This document shows, one piece after another, positions 1-6,750 of a DNA stretch of 6,993 nt (position 1 is the stretch's first letter; every line of letters begins with the position of its first letter). The notes under the pieces were generated by a model, which was not told the DNA's origin, did no database searches, and worked only from the letters and a program-made list of their open reading frames with translations. The position numbers and the translations under genes are program-made. This DNA comes from Gemmatimonadota bacterium (GTDB lineage: Bacteria > Gemmatimonadota > Gemmatimonadetes > Longimicrobiales > Gaopeijiaceae): positions 1 to 6,993 of the forward strand of contig JAUQOX010000153.1 of the NCBI GenBank assembly GCA_030550695.1. The letters run 5' to 3'.

Positions 1-2583
1 TTCCTCCGGCGGGTCATGGGCAGGGTCCCCCTCCACTGGCTGTTCTTTCCCCAGGCCGCCAGCCCCATCTGGTTGGCCGAGGGGATGGCCGTGCACTACG
101 AGTCGGCCCTCACCGGTGCCGGCCGACTCCGGGGGACCTATCACGAGATGGTGCTCAGGAGCGCGGCCCTGGCCGGCACCCTGGAAACCATCGGGCAAGT
201 GTCGGGCAGTTCCCCCCTGTGGCCCGGGGGCCAGAGGTATTACTCCTACGGGTCCTTTTTCCTGCGGGATCTCGTAGACCGACATGGCTCCGAGGCCCTG
301 GGGCGGTTCCTGACGGCGGTGGGGGGGCAGTGGCTTCCTTACCGGCTGAATGCGGCGGCTCGGGAAGCCTTCGGAGAGTCGTTCTCGGAAGGGTGGGAGC
401 GGTGGCGGAAGGGGGTGGAAGCCAGGGCAAGGGCCTTGAGGGACTCCTTGGCCGCCCTGGGGCCGCTGACCCAGGGGGAAGTGGTGGGAGGGGAAGGATA
501 CTACCACTGGAATCCGGCCCCTTCCCCCGACGGGGAATGGCTGGCGTACCTCCGTTACGACGGAAAGACCGACCCCCAGATCCGTCTCCGGTCCGCGGCC
601 CGGGGGGAGGAAAGAAAGCTGGTCCGGGTGAACAGCCTGGGCCACCTGGCCTGGACCCCTGACGGGCGGATCCTCTTCTCGCAGTTGGAGTTCCGGGACC
701 CCTATCGGATCCTTTCCGACCTGTACCTGGTGAGCCGGGACGGCCGGGTGGAGCGCCTGACCCGCGGGATGCGCTTGGACCAACCCCATGTGGCGCCCGA
801 CGGAACCAGGGCCGTGGCCGTCCAGGGAGGGGGTGGGACCACAGGCCTTGTGGTTTTCGATCTTCGCACCCGTGAGGTGAAGCCCCTGGTCCCGCCCACG
901 GCAGAGGAGCACTGGGCTTTTCCCCGTTGGTCGCCCGACGGGCGGTGGATCGCGGCGGTGCGGTGGCGGAGGGGGGGATGGATGGACGTGGTCCTCCTCA
1001 CCCCTGAGGGCGAAGTGGCGGGCGAAGTCACCCACGATCGGGCGGTGGATGTCACCCCGGCCTGGAGCCCTGACGGGCGGTGGCTCCTCTGGTCCTCCGA
1101 CCGGAGCCGGATCCCCAACCTCTACGCTGTGGAGATAGACCCGACCACCGGTCGGCCGGGATCCCCGAGGCAGGTGACCCATCTGATCGGCGGGGCCCTG
1201 CACCCGGCGGTGGATGCGGTGGGGCGCTGGCTTTATTTCTCCTCCTACGGGCCTGAGGGCTGGAGGGTGGAGCGAATCCCGTTCCGGCCCGAGGGGTGGG
1301 GTGGGCCGTCCCCCTTGCATCCTTCCTTCGAGGTCGAGGAGGATGTCGCACGGTACGAGGGACGGGCCCAAGGGGAGGTGGGTCCTTACCGGGCCCTGTC
1401 CACCTTGCTCCCCCGATACTGGACCCCGGCCCTCCGCCCCGGAGACGCCGTGGCGGGGCGGACGGTCCTGAAGCCCGGCTACGGCCTCCGGACCTCGGGA
1501 CGGGACTTGGTGGGGCGCCACGCCTTCGACCTCGAGCTCACGGCGGCTGCGGGCGAGGCCCCCTGGGCCGGAGGGGTGAACTACACCTTCAGCGGGTTCG
1601 GCAACCCCCTCCTTTCCCTGGGGGCTCGCCAGAGCTACGACGCGGATGCCCGGATCCTGAGGGGGGTGACGCGGGGAGGAGACACGATCCCCCTCTATCT
1701 GGTGAAACGGGAACGGGCCCTTTCCTTGGCCTCCACCTTCCAGCGGCGCACGATCCGCAGTTCCGCCATCCTGACCCTGGGGGGGAGCTTCCTTGAAGAC
1801 GACCGATTCCTCCTCGAGAGCGATCTCCGCCGCTCCTCCCGGTTCGCCCTGCGGGAGCCCCGTTCCCGCTACCTGGAAGGGAGGGGAACCATGGGATTCG
1901 GGACGGCGCGGACCTTCCCCTTCTCCATCGGTAGGGAGGACGGCGTGACCCTCTTGGTCCGGGGGCGAATCCGCCGGGAGATGGACCTGGCCGACACCCT
2001 CCGGGGCAAGGAGATCTGGGACGGCAGTCTCCGGGACGTACTGGCCTCGGCCAGTCTTTACCAGGGCTTTGCCGGGCCGGGTTTCGGTCGGCACGGCGTG
2101 GCCCTCCGCCTGGCGGTGGGAAGGGCCTGGGGCCCAGGTGCCGGGGCTTCCCACTTCGAGGTGGGGGGTGCCTCGGGAACCGAACCCCTGGGGGTCCCGG
2201 GGGATTGGGGGGGGGGGATCTGGTTCCCGGTGAGGGGGCATGCTCTGGCCTCCCGGTCGGGGCGGGTGGCCTGGACCGGAAGCGTGGAGTACCGGTTTCC
2301 CGTGGCCATGCTTCATCGGGGGTTCGGCCTGGTACCCCTGCACCTGGGTTGGCTGGCCGGCACCCTCTTCTTCGACGCAGGGAACGCCTGGGGTCCGGAG
2401 CAGGGTACCCCCTGGAGGGCAGCCAACCCCAGGGGGGCTACCTTGGCGTCCGTGGGTGGAGAAGGGATCCTCCGGTTCCAACCCTTGTGGCTGACTGAGA
2501 TGGACGTTCGGCTGGGGGTCGGGTTTCCCTTGGAGGCGGGAGGGAAGCCGGTGGTCCATCTCCGCTTCGGAAGTTCTTTCTGA
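1..2583 (+). CDS. Peptidase-MA-like / PD40 beta-propeller / BamA-like outer-membrane barrel protein (5' end outside window)
   Basis: The frame is open from base 1, so the start codon and probably a signal peptide lie to the left; the ATG at 16 is most likely internal. Residues here are counted from that ATG. WLAEGMAVHYE (19-29) matches the third-ligand region of peptidase-MA-type gluzincins, with Glu22 the likely zinc ligand; the HExxH motif would be upstream and is not visible. Residues about 163-425 contain repeated SPDGxW / TPDGR blocks typical of TolB/PD40 propeller blades. From about 480 to the end the sequence looks like a BamA/Omp85 surface-antigen barrel: alternating short beta stretches, a VRGH motif at 739-742 resembling the VRG(F/Y) loop-6 motif, FDAGNAW, and a C-terminal Phe as in BAM-recognised proteins. 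It probably sits in the outer membrane with the propeller and peptidase-like part in the periplasm. Substrate and partners are unknown. The domain calls are fairly secure; whether it is an active protease is not known. Confidence 0.85.
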   Translation, partial: FLRRVMGRVPLHWLFFPQAASPIWLAEGMAVHYESALTGAGRLRGTYHEMVLRSAALAGTLETIGQVSGSSPLWPGGQRYYSYGSFFLRDLVDRHGSEALGRFLTAVGGQWLPYRLNAAAREAFGESFSEGWERWRKGVEARARALRDSLAALGPLTQGEVVGGEGYYHWNPAPSPDGEWLAYLRYDGKTDPQIRLRSAARGEERKLVRVNSLGHLAWTPDGRILFSQLEFRDPYRILSDLYLVSRDGRVERLTRGMRLDQPHVAPDGTRAVAVQGGGGTTGLVVFDLRTREVKPLVPPTAEEHWAFPRWSPDGRWIAAVRWRRGGWMDVVLLTPEGEVAGEVTHDRAVDVTPAWSPDGRWLLWSSDRSRIPNLYAVEIDPTTGRPGSPRQVTHLIGGALHPAVDAVGRWLYFSSYGPEGWRVERIPFRPEGWGGPSPLHPSFEVEEDVARYEGRAQGEVGPYRALSTLLPRYWTPALRPGDAVAGRTVLKPGYGLRTSGRDLVGRHAFDLELTAAAGEAPWAGGVNYTFSGFGNPLLSLGARQSYDADARILRGVTRGGDTIPLYLVKRERALSLASTFQRRTIRSSAILTLGGSFLEDDRFLLESDLRRSSRFALREPRSRYLEGRGTMGFGTARTFPFSIGREDGVTLLVRGRIRREMDLADTLRGKEIWDGSLRDVLASASLYQGFAGPGFGRHGVALRLAVGRAWGPGAGASHFEVGGASGTEPLGVPGDWGGGIWFPVRGHALASRSGRVAWTGSVEYRFPVAMLHRGFGLVPLHLGWLAGTLFFDAGNAWGPEQGTPWRAANPRGATLASVGGEGILRFQPLWLTEMDVRLGVGFPLEAGGKPVVHLRFGSSF

Positions 2584-2591
2584 GGAAGGAG

Positions 2592-2637
2592 GGCCCCCCA
2601 GGGCGGCGGACCGTTGCCGGGAAACGAGGGGGGGGCC
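2592..2637. repeat. GC-rich inverted repeat after the first gene
   Basis: GGCCCCCC at 2592-2599 is complementary to GGGGGGCC at 2630-2637, with a 30-nt loop. A second short pair, GGGG at 2639-2642 and CCCC at 2650-2653, follows. There is no T-run after either, so this is not a standard intrinsic terminator. It might help end or stabilise the upstream transcript, but runs of G and C also pair by chance in DNA of this composition. Confidence 0.25.
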
Positions 2638-2689
2638 AGGGGCGTTCGACCCCCTAGGTCCACGGGAGCCCTTGGAGGCGAACCATTGC

Positions 2690-2705
2690 CCACAACATCT
2701 AGTGG
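2690..2705. promoter_or_regulatory. NrdR box 1 (putative)
   Basis: CCACAACATCTAGTGG matches the NrdR-box consensus as I remember it (ACACWATATATAGTGT) at 12 of 16 positions and keeps the CAC...GTG dyad ends. It lies 165 nt upstream of the nrdJ start codon and overlaps the putative extended -10. NrdR is an ATP-cone, zinc-finger repressor that binds paired boxes in front of ribonucleotide reductase operons when deoxynucleotides are plentiful. The nrdR gene itself is not in the window. Confidence 0.75.
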
Positions 2706-2711
2706 TATTAT
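2703..2711 (+). promoter_or_regulatory. Putative extended -10 of the nrdJ promoter
   Basis: TGGTATTAT has the TGN extension followed by TATTAT, five of six matches to a sigma70 -10. It lies in the only AT-rich stretch of the intergenic region. No good -35 sits at 17 nt upstream. TTGCCC at 2686-2691 is a partial -35, either 14 nt before TATTAT or 17 nt before the weaker TATCTT at 2709-2714. Transcription would begin near 2718-2722, giving a leader of about 150 nt. The position over box 1 and the inter-box gap suits repression by NrdR. Confidence 0.45.
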
Positions 2712-2721
2712 CTTGCCATCT

Positions 2722-2737
2722 ACTCAATATGTAGTGG
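2722..2737. promoter_or_regulatory. NrdR box 2 (putative)
   Basis: ACTCAATATGTAGTGG matches the NrdR-box consensus at 13 of 16 positions. It starts exactly 32 bp after box 1, leaving a 16-bp gap, so both boxes face the same side of the helix about three turns apart. This is the arrangement known for NrdR operators and is the strongest argument that both sites are real. It would lie around or just past the expected transcription start. Confidence 0.78.
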
Positions 2738-2793
2738 TTCTCCGGACCTCGTCCGGCACCTTTCCCCTGCAGGCTGAAGCGTATCGGGCTCTG

Positions 2794-2834
2794 GGTGACC
2801 GAGCCTGAAGGGAGTTTCCCCTCGTCCGGTCTCC
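2794..2834 (+). other. Possible hairpin in the nrdJ leader
   Basis: GACCG (2797-2801) can pair with CGGTC (2827-2831). The stem extends by GG/CC (2794-2795 with 2833-2834) across a T-T mismatch. Inside it a small hairpin forms from GGGA (2810-2813) and TCCC (2817-2820). The structure ends 35 nt before the nrdJ ATG. I looked for a cobalamin-riboswitch B12 box in the leader and did not find a recognisable one. Such stems are common by chance in GC-rich DNA, so no function is assigned. Confidence 0.25.
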
Positions 2835-2859
2835 TCCCCCTGCTTCCCTTGTTTCCCAC

Positions 2860-2864
2860 GGAGG
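2860..2864 (+). promoter_or_regulatory. Ribosome binding site of nrdJ
   Basis: GGAGG lies five bases before the ATG at 2870. It decides the start against the in-frame GTG at 2795, which would add 25 residues that are hydrophobic and proline-rich, lack a good Shine-Dalgarno sequence and do not look like the conserved NrdJ N-terminus. Confidence 0.75.
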
Positions 2865-2869
2865 CCCCC

Positions 2870-5407
2870 ATGAACTCTTCCAGTCCCGCCCGCCAGGAGT
2901 TTTTTCTTTTCGATGACCGGGTGCCCCAGGATCTTCCGCACCCGGAGTTCACGGAAAACGCCCGGATCGTCCTGGCCAAGCGGTACCTCAAGAAGAACGA
3001 GCGGGGGGAGCCGGCCGAGGATCCCCGGACCATGTTCTGGCGGGTGGCCTATACCATTGCCCGGGAGGATGCCCGCTATGGGGCTTCTGAAGCGGCGGTG
3101 GAGGAGTTGGCCCGTCGGTTCTACGATCTGATGACGTTGGGGGAGTTCGAGCCCAATTCCCCCACCCTCATGAACGCAGGCCGGCCCCTCGGACAGCTCT
3201 CGGCCTGTTTCGTGCTCCCCGTGGACGACGCCTTGTCCAACGGGCGGAGCGGGATCTACGACACCCTCAGGGCCATGGCCTTGGTCCACCAGTCGGGGGG
3301 GGGCACCGGTTTCTCCTTCTCCCGCCTTCGGCCCAAGGGCGATACCGTCCGCTCCACCATGGGTGTAGCCTCCGGCCCCGTCTCCTTCATGAAGCTCTAC
3401 GACGCCTCCACCGAGGTGGTGAAGCAGGGGGGAACGCGGCGGGGGGCCAACATGGGGATCCTGCGGGTGGACCATCCCGACATCCGGGAGTTCATCACCT
3501 GCAAGTCCGACACCTCCCAGGTGACGAACTTCAACATCTCCGTAGCCATCACCGATGCCTTCATGGAGGCGGTGCGCCGGGGCGGCACCTACGACCTGGT
3601 CAATCCCAGGAACGGCCAGGTGGTCGGGAAGGAAGACGCCCGGGAGATCTTCGACCTCATCGTCCACGGGGCGTGGGCCACCGGGGAGCCGGGGGTCTTC
3701 TTCATCGACCGGGCCAACGAAGTGAATCCCGTCCCCCATCTGGGGTCGTACGAAGCCACAAACCCCTGCGGGGAACAGCCCCTGTTGCCCTACGACGTGT
3801 GCAATCTGGGAAGCATCAACCTGGGGAAGTTTATCCGCAAGGATTTCGTGTGGGGCAGGGACCCCATGGAAGGAGTGGACTGGGACGCCTTGGCTCGGGT
3901 GGTGCATCTGTCCGTCCACTTTCTGGACAACGTTATCGACGCCAACCGTTACCCTCTCCCTGAAATCCATGAGTTGGCCCACCGGATCCGTCGCATCGGA
4001 TTGGGGGTCATGGGATGGGCGGATATGCTGGTCCGGCTGGGTGTTCCCTACAACACGGCGGAAGGGGTGGAGGTGGGGAGGAGGGTCATGGCCTTCCTCA
4101 ACGAGGAGGCTCGGAAAGCTTCGGAAAAGCTGGCTGAAAGCCGGGGCGTCTTTCCGGAGTGGGAGCGTTCCATCTGGGGTCCCGACGCCACCTGCGCCCG
4201 GGGGCCCGACGGCGAGCGCATCCGTCCCGAACGGCGGCTCCGAAACTGCAATCTGACCACGGTGGCCCCCACCGGAACCATTTCCATCTTCGCAGGGTGT
4301 TCCGGCGGAATCGAGCCTTTGTTTGCCGTGGCCTTCCTCCGGAACCAGGCGGGGGTCCTCATGCCCGACGTGAACCCCGACTTCGTCAAGATTGCCCGGG
4401 AGCAGGGTTGGTACTCCGAAGAACTCATGGAGCGCATCGCCCGGGAGGGACACATCCACTTCGACGAGGTCCCCCCGGAAATCCAGCGGGTGTTTGTCAC
4501 CGCCCACGACATCACGCCCGAGTGGCACGTGCGGATGCAAGCGGCATTTCAGGAGCACACCGACTCGGCCATTTCCAAGACCACGAACTTCCCCGCAAGT
4601 GCCACGGAAGAGGATGTCCGCAAGATCTACGAACTGGCCTTCGACCTGGGGTGCAAAGGGGTTACGGTGTACCGTGACGGCTCCCGCCCGGGTCAGGTCC
4701 TATCCACCGGGAAGACTGCCCAGGCTTCGGTCACCGAGGCGGAGCGGGCCCGTTGGGCCGCGCTGGAGCACGATCTGGCCGATGCCCGGGAAACCATCCA
4801 CAAGCTCAGGGTGGAGGTGGAGCGGCTGAAAGCCGAACTGGAGGAGCGGGATCGGATGGCGGCGGCCGCCCGCCAGAAGCGTCAGCGCCCCCCTGTGCTC
4901 AAGGGTCGTACCCTCAAGCTGAACTCGCCTCTGGGCGACATCTACGTCACCATCAACGAAGACGATGCCGGGCGCCCCTTCGAGGTCTTCTGCACCTTGG
5001 GCAAGGCGGGGGGCGCGGCCTTCGCCGACGCCGAGGCCATGGGGCGGCTCATTTCCCTGGCGCTGCGGTCGGGGGTTCCCATCACTGCCATCAAGGACCA
5101 GCTCCGGGGGATTTCCTCGGACCGGGCCGTGGGGGTGGGCCCCAACAAGGTGCTGTCGGTCCCCGACGCCATCGGGCAGGCCATCGAGCGCTATCTGGAA
5201 GAGAAGGCGGGCATCCAGGAGGAACTACCCATCGCCCTTGCCACCCCCCGCTCCGCCGGTGACACCCAGCATCAGCCTGCGACGGCCCGTTCCACAGGAA
5301 CCCATGAGCACTTCTTGGGTAGCTGTCCTGACTGTGGTTCCGGACAGCTGGCCTTCGAAGAGGGGTGTGTGAAGTGCCACATCTGCGGATACAGCGAGTG
5401 CGGCTGA
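2870..5407 (+). CDS. nrdJ: Adenosylcobalamin-dependent ribonucleoside-diphosphate reductase (class II)
   Basis: NrdJ (845 aa) reduces ribonucleotides to deoxyribonucleotides in the cytoplasm, using adenosylcobalamin instead of a separate radical-generating subunit; accordingly no nrdB-like gene is adjacent. Visible active-site features are the redox cysteines Cys113 (QLSACFV) and Cys311 (DVCNLGS), the NPCGE motif at 298-302 with radical-bearing Cys300 and its Asn298/Glu302 partners, the phosphate-binding PTGTIS at 467-472, and VYRDGSR around Tyr601. Residues 624-672 form a charged heptad-like helix, probably a coiled coil, joining the catalytic part to a TSCPD domain (about 676-775). The tail carries CPDCG at 819-823 and Cys833, Cys836, Cys839 and Cys844 in a zinc-ribbon-like cluster, which in this family is linked to re-reduction of the active site. 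There is no N-terminal ATP cone. All key residues are present. The ATG at 2870 is chosen for its GGAGG. Paired NrdR boxes upstream suggest NrdR repression; the 3' end overlaps the efflux gene. Confidence 0.96.
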   Translation: MNSSSPARQEFFLFDDRVPQDLPHPEFTENARIVLAKRYLKKNERGEPAEDPRTMFWRVAYTIAREDARYGASEAAVEELARRFYDLMTLGEFEPNSPTLMNAGRPLGQLSACFVLPVDDALSNGRSGIYDTLRAMALVHQSGGGTGFSFSRLRPKGDTVRSTMGVASGPVSFMKLYDASTEVVKQGGTRRGANMGILRVDHPDIREFITCKSDTSQVTNFNISVAITDAFMEAVRRGGTYDLVNPRNGQVVGKEDAREIFDLIVHGAWATGEPGVFFIDRANEVNPVPHLGSYEATNPCGEQPLLPYDVCNLGSINLGKFIRKDFVWGRDPMEGVDWDALARVVHLSVHFLDNVIDANRYPLPEIHELAHRIRRIGLGVMGWADMLVRLGVPYNTAEGVEVGRRVMAFLNEEARKASEKLAESRGVFPEWERSIWGPDATCARGPDGERIRPERRLRNCNLTTVAPTGTISIFAGCSGGIEPLFAVAFLRNQAGVLMPDVNPDFVKIAREQGWYSEELMERIAREGHIHFDEVPPEIQRVFVTAHDITPEWHVRMQAAFQEHTDSAISKTTNFPASATEEDVRKIYELAFDLGCKGVTVYRDGSRPGQVLSTGKTAQASVTEAERARWAALEHDLADARETIHKLRVEVERLKAELEERDRMAAAARQKRQRPPVLKGRTLKLNSPLGDIYVTINEDDAGRPFEVFCTLGKAGGAAFADAEAMGRLISLALRSGVPITAIKDQLRGISSDRAVGVGPNKVLSVPDAIGQAIERYLEEKAGIQEELPIALATPRSAGDTQHQPATARSTGTHEHFLGSCPDCGSGQLAFEEGCVKCHICGYSECG

Positions 5408-6750
5408 TTCCGCTTCGTCGTCGGGCTATTCGGGGTGGTGTTGTCGCGGAGGCGGGGGTCCTTCGGACCTCCGGCTCCGCTCTGCTGTTGCTGTTCTCTT
5501 TCCTTTCCTCCCTCTCCGCCCAGGAGATGCGCGGAATCTCGGCCGAACCCGGTCCGGCTTCCCCCTGGAGGGCGGGGCTCGACTTTTTTCTTCGCTTGGC
5601 CCAAGAGCACCACCCTGCCCTGCGTGCGGCCGAGAGTCGGTGGCATGCGGCCCTGCAGGAAGGCGAGCTGCGGCGCAGTCTGCCCGATCCCGAACTGTCG
5701 GTTTCCTGGGGCGCGATGAATCGCGGGCCGGGGGTAGCCCTCATGCAGGCGATTCCCCTCGGGTCCAAAAGGCGGCTGGAGGCGGCCATGGCCGACACCC
5801 TGGCCCTGGCGGCGGGGAGGCGGGTGGAGGCGACCCGGTGGGCGGTGTTTGCAGAGGTGGCCGACGCCTATGCACGTTACGCCTTTTCTTTGGAAGCTCG
5901 GGAAAGCGCCAGGGAAAATTTGGCTCTCGTCCGGGAGCTGGAAGCGGTCCTGTTGGCGGGGTATCGGACGGGGGAGGTCCCCTTTGCCGACGTGGTCCGG
6001 ATCCAACTGGAGGGGAGCCGCATGGAGAACGAGGTACGTTCCTGGGAGGAACGGCTATCCACCGAAGCCGCTCTGCTGAACGCTGCCGTCGGCTTGCCGA
6101 TCCGGACCCCGGTGCCGGAGGTGGAGCCCTTGCAGCCTGTGGAAGTGGTTTGGGACGAGGGCGAGCTTCTGGCCGAGGCAGGCAGGACCCACCCGGAGCT
6201 GGCGGTCCTCTCGGCCGAGGCGGCGGCGGCGCGGCTGGGGAAGGAGCGCGCCCGGCAGGAGTTTCGGCCCGACCTGGGAGTAGGGCTGGAGTACCTGGGG
6301 CCTGGGGAAATGACCAAGGGCGGGCTGGGAGTCATGCTGCAGGTCGGCATCCCCATCCGGAGGAAGCGTCTGGCCGCCGGTCTGGCCCGGGCGGAGGCCG
6401 ATGAGCGGGCCGCCGCGGCTTCGTTGGAGGAAGTGCGGCGGAAGGTCGAGGCCGAGACCCGCAGCGCCCTCTTCCGGTTCGGGGATGCCCGTCGAAGGGC
6501 CCTGCTTTTCCAGAACGAGCTGCTTCCCCAGGCTCGACAGGCCCTGGAGGCCACTCGGGCGGCCTACCGCACAGGGGAAGCGGGGTTTGCGGATCTGGTG
6601 GAGGGCCTTCGGATGCTGTTGGAGTTTCGGTTGGGTCTGGCGGATGCCCTTGCCGAGCAGCTCCGGACGGTGGTGGAGCTGGAAGGCTACCTGGGGCGCC
6701 GGCTCAGACCCGCCGGTGGGGAACCGTCAGGAGTGGGGAGGATGCCATGA
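5398..6750 (+). CDS. TolC/CusC-family outer-membrane efflux protein
   Basis: This is the outer-membrane channel of a tripartite efflux pump, 450 aa from the chosen start, close to the usual TolC/CusC length. A hydrophobic stretch at 28-39 followed by SLSA|QE gives a Sec signal peptide with cleavage probably after Ala41. No lipobox Cys is present, unlike many CusC lipoproteins. Two OEP repeats follow: HHPALRAAESRW (71-82) opens the first and THPELAVLSAEA the second, and the motif YRTGE-x-x-FADxV recurs at Tyr189 and Tyr390, 201 residues apart, as expected of the duplicated TolC fold. The start is uncertain. No ATG precedes the signal peptide; GTG at 5398 (10-nt overlap with nrdJ) gives the more normal n-region, while GTG at 5374 has a better Shine-Dalgarno-like GAGGGG but a 39-residue n-region. 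GTG 5365 is also in frame. The adaptor gene overlaps its stop codon, and its metal motif suggests Cu(I)/Ag(I) export. Confidence 0.9.
   Translation: MRLIPLRRRAIRGGVVAEAGVLRTSGSALLLLFSFLSSLSAQEMRGISAEPGPASPWRAGLDFFLRLAQEHHPALRAAESRWHAALQEGELRRSLPDPELSVSWGAMNRGPGVALMQAIPLGSKRRLEAAMADTLALAAGRRVEATRWAVFAEVADAYARYAFSLEARESARENLALVRELEAVLLAGYRTGEVPFADVVRIQLEGSRMENEVRSWEERLSTEAALLNAAVGLPIRTPVPEVEPLQPVEVVWDEGELLAEAGRTHPELAVLSAEAAAARLGKERARQEFRPDLGVGLEYLGPGEMTKGGLGVMLQVGIPIRRKRLAAGLARAEADERAAAASLEEVRRKVEAETRSALFRFGDARRRALLFQNELLPQARQALEATRAAYRTGEAGFADLVEGLRMLLEFRLGLADALAEQLRTVVELEGYLGRRLRPAGGEPSGVGRMP
6737..6741 (+). promoter_or_regulatory. Ribosome binding site of the adaptor gene
   Basis: GGAGG within the 3' end of the efflux gene stands five bases before the ATG at 6747 and supports that start, which shares ATGA with the upstream stop codon. 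Translational coupling is likely. Confidence 0.7.

Noticed and set aside
2639..2653. Sequence resembling a tRNA T-arm (GGGGCGTTCGACCCC)
   Set aside because: The flanks do not form the other tRNA arms and the five-base T-stem does not pair correctly around the TTCGA loop.
2614..2808. 64-codon + strand frame between the first gene and nrdJ, with an SD-like AGGAAGGAGG near 2583-2592
   Set aside because: It begins with TTG about 20 nt or more after the purine run, spans the NrdR boxes and the promoter, and its translation shows no recognisable features.
2795..2869. 25-residue N-terminal extension of NrdJ from GTG 2795
   Set aside because: No good ribosome binding site precedes it and it does not look like the family N-terminus; ATG 2870 has GGAGG at a 5-nt spacing.
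2584..2869. Cobalamin riboswitch upstream of the B12-dependent nrdJ
   Set aside because: No recognisable B12 box or associated conserved stems are visible. Such riboswitches are also more usual before cobalamin synthesis, uptake or B12-independent isozyme genes than before the B12-dependent enzyme.
2720..4558. 612-codon open frame on the minus strand, antisense to nrdJ and reaching into its promoter region
   Set aside because: It lies opposite the fully conserved nrdJ catalytic region. Its translation is rich in Gly, Pro, His and Val with no recognisable motif, as expected for a stop-poor shadow frame in GC-rich DNA.
5200..5400. Metal-responsive operator (CueR- or CusR-like palindrome) at the end of nrdJ for the efflux genes
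   Set aside because: I looked for a dyad with promoter-like elements in this stretch and found none convincing.
5272..6554. Overlapping minus-strand and alternative-frame open frames across the nrdJ end and the efflux gene
   Set aside because: They are mutually incompatible, of skewed Arg/Pro/Gly/Ser composition, and overlap two well-supported genes.
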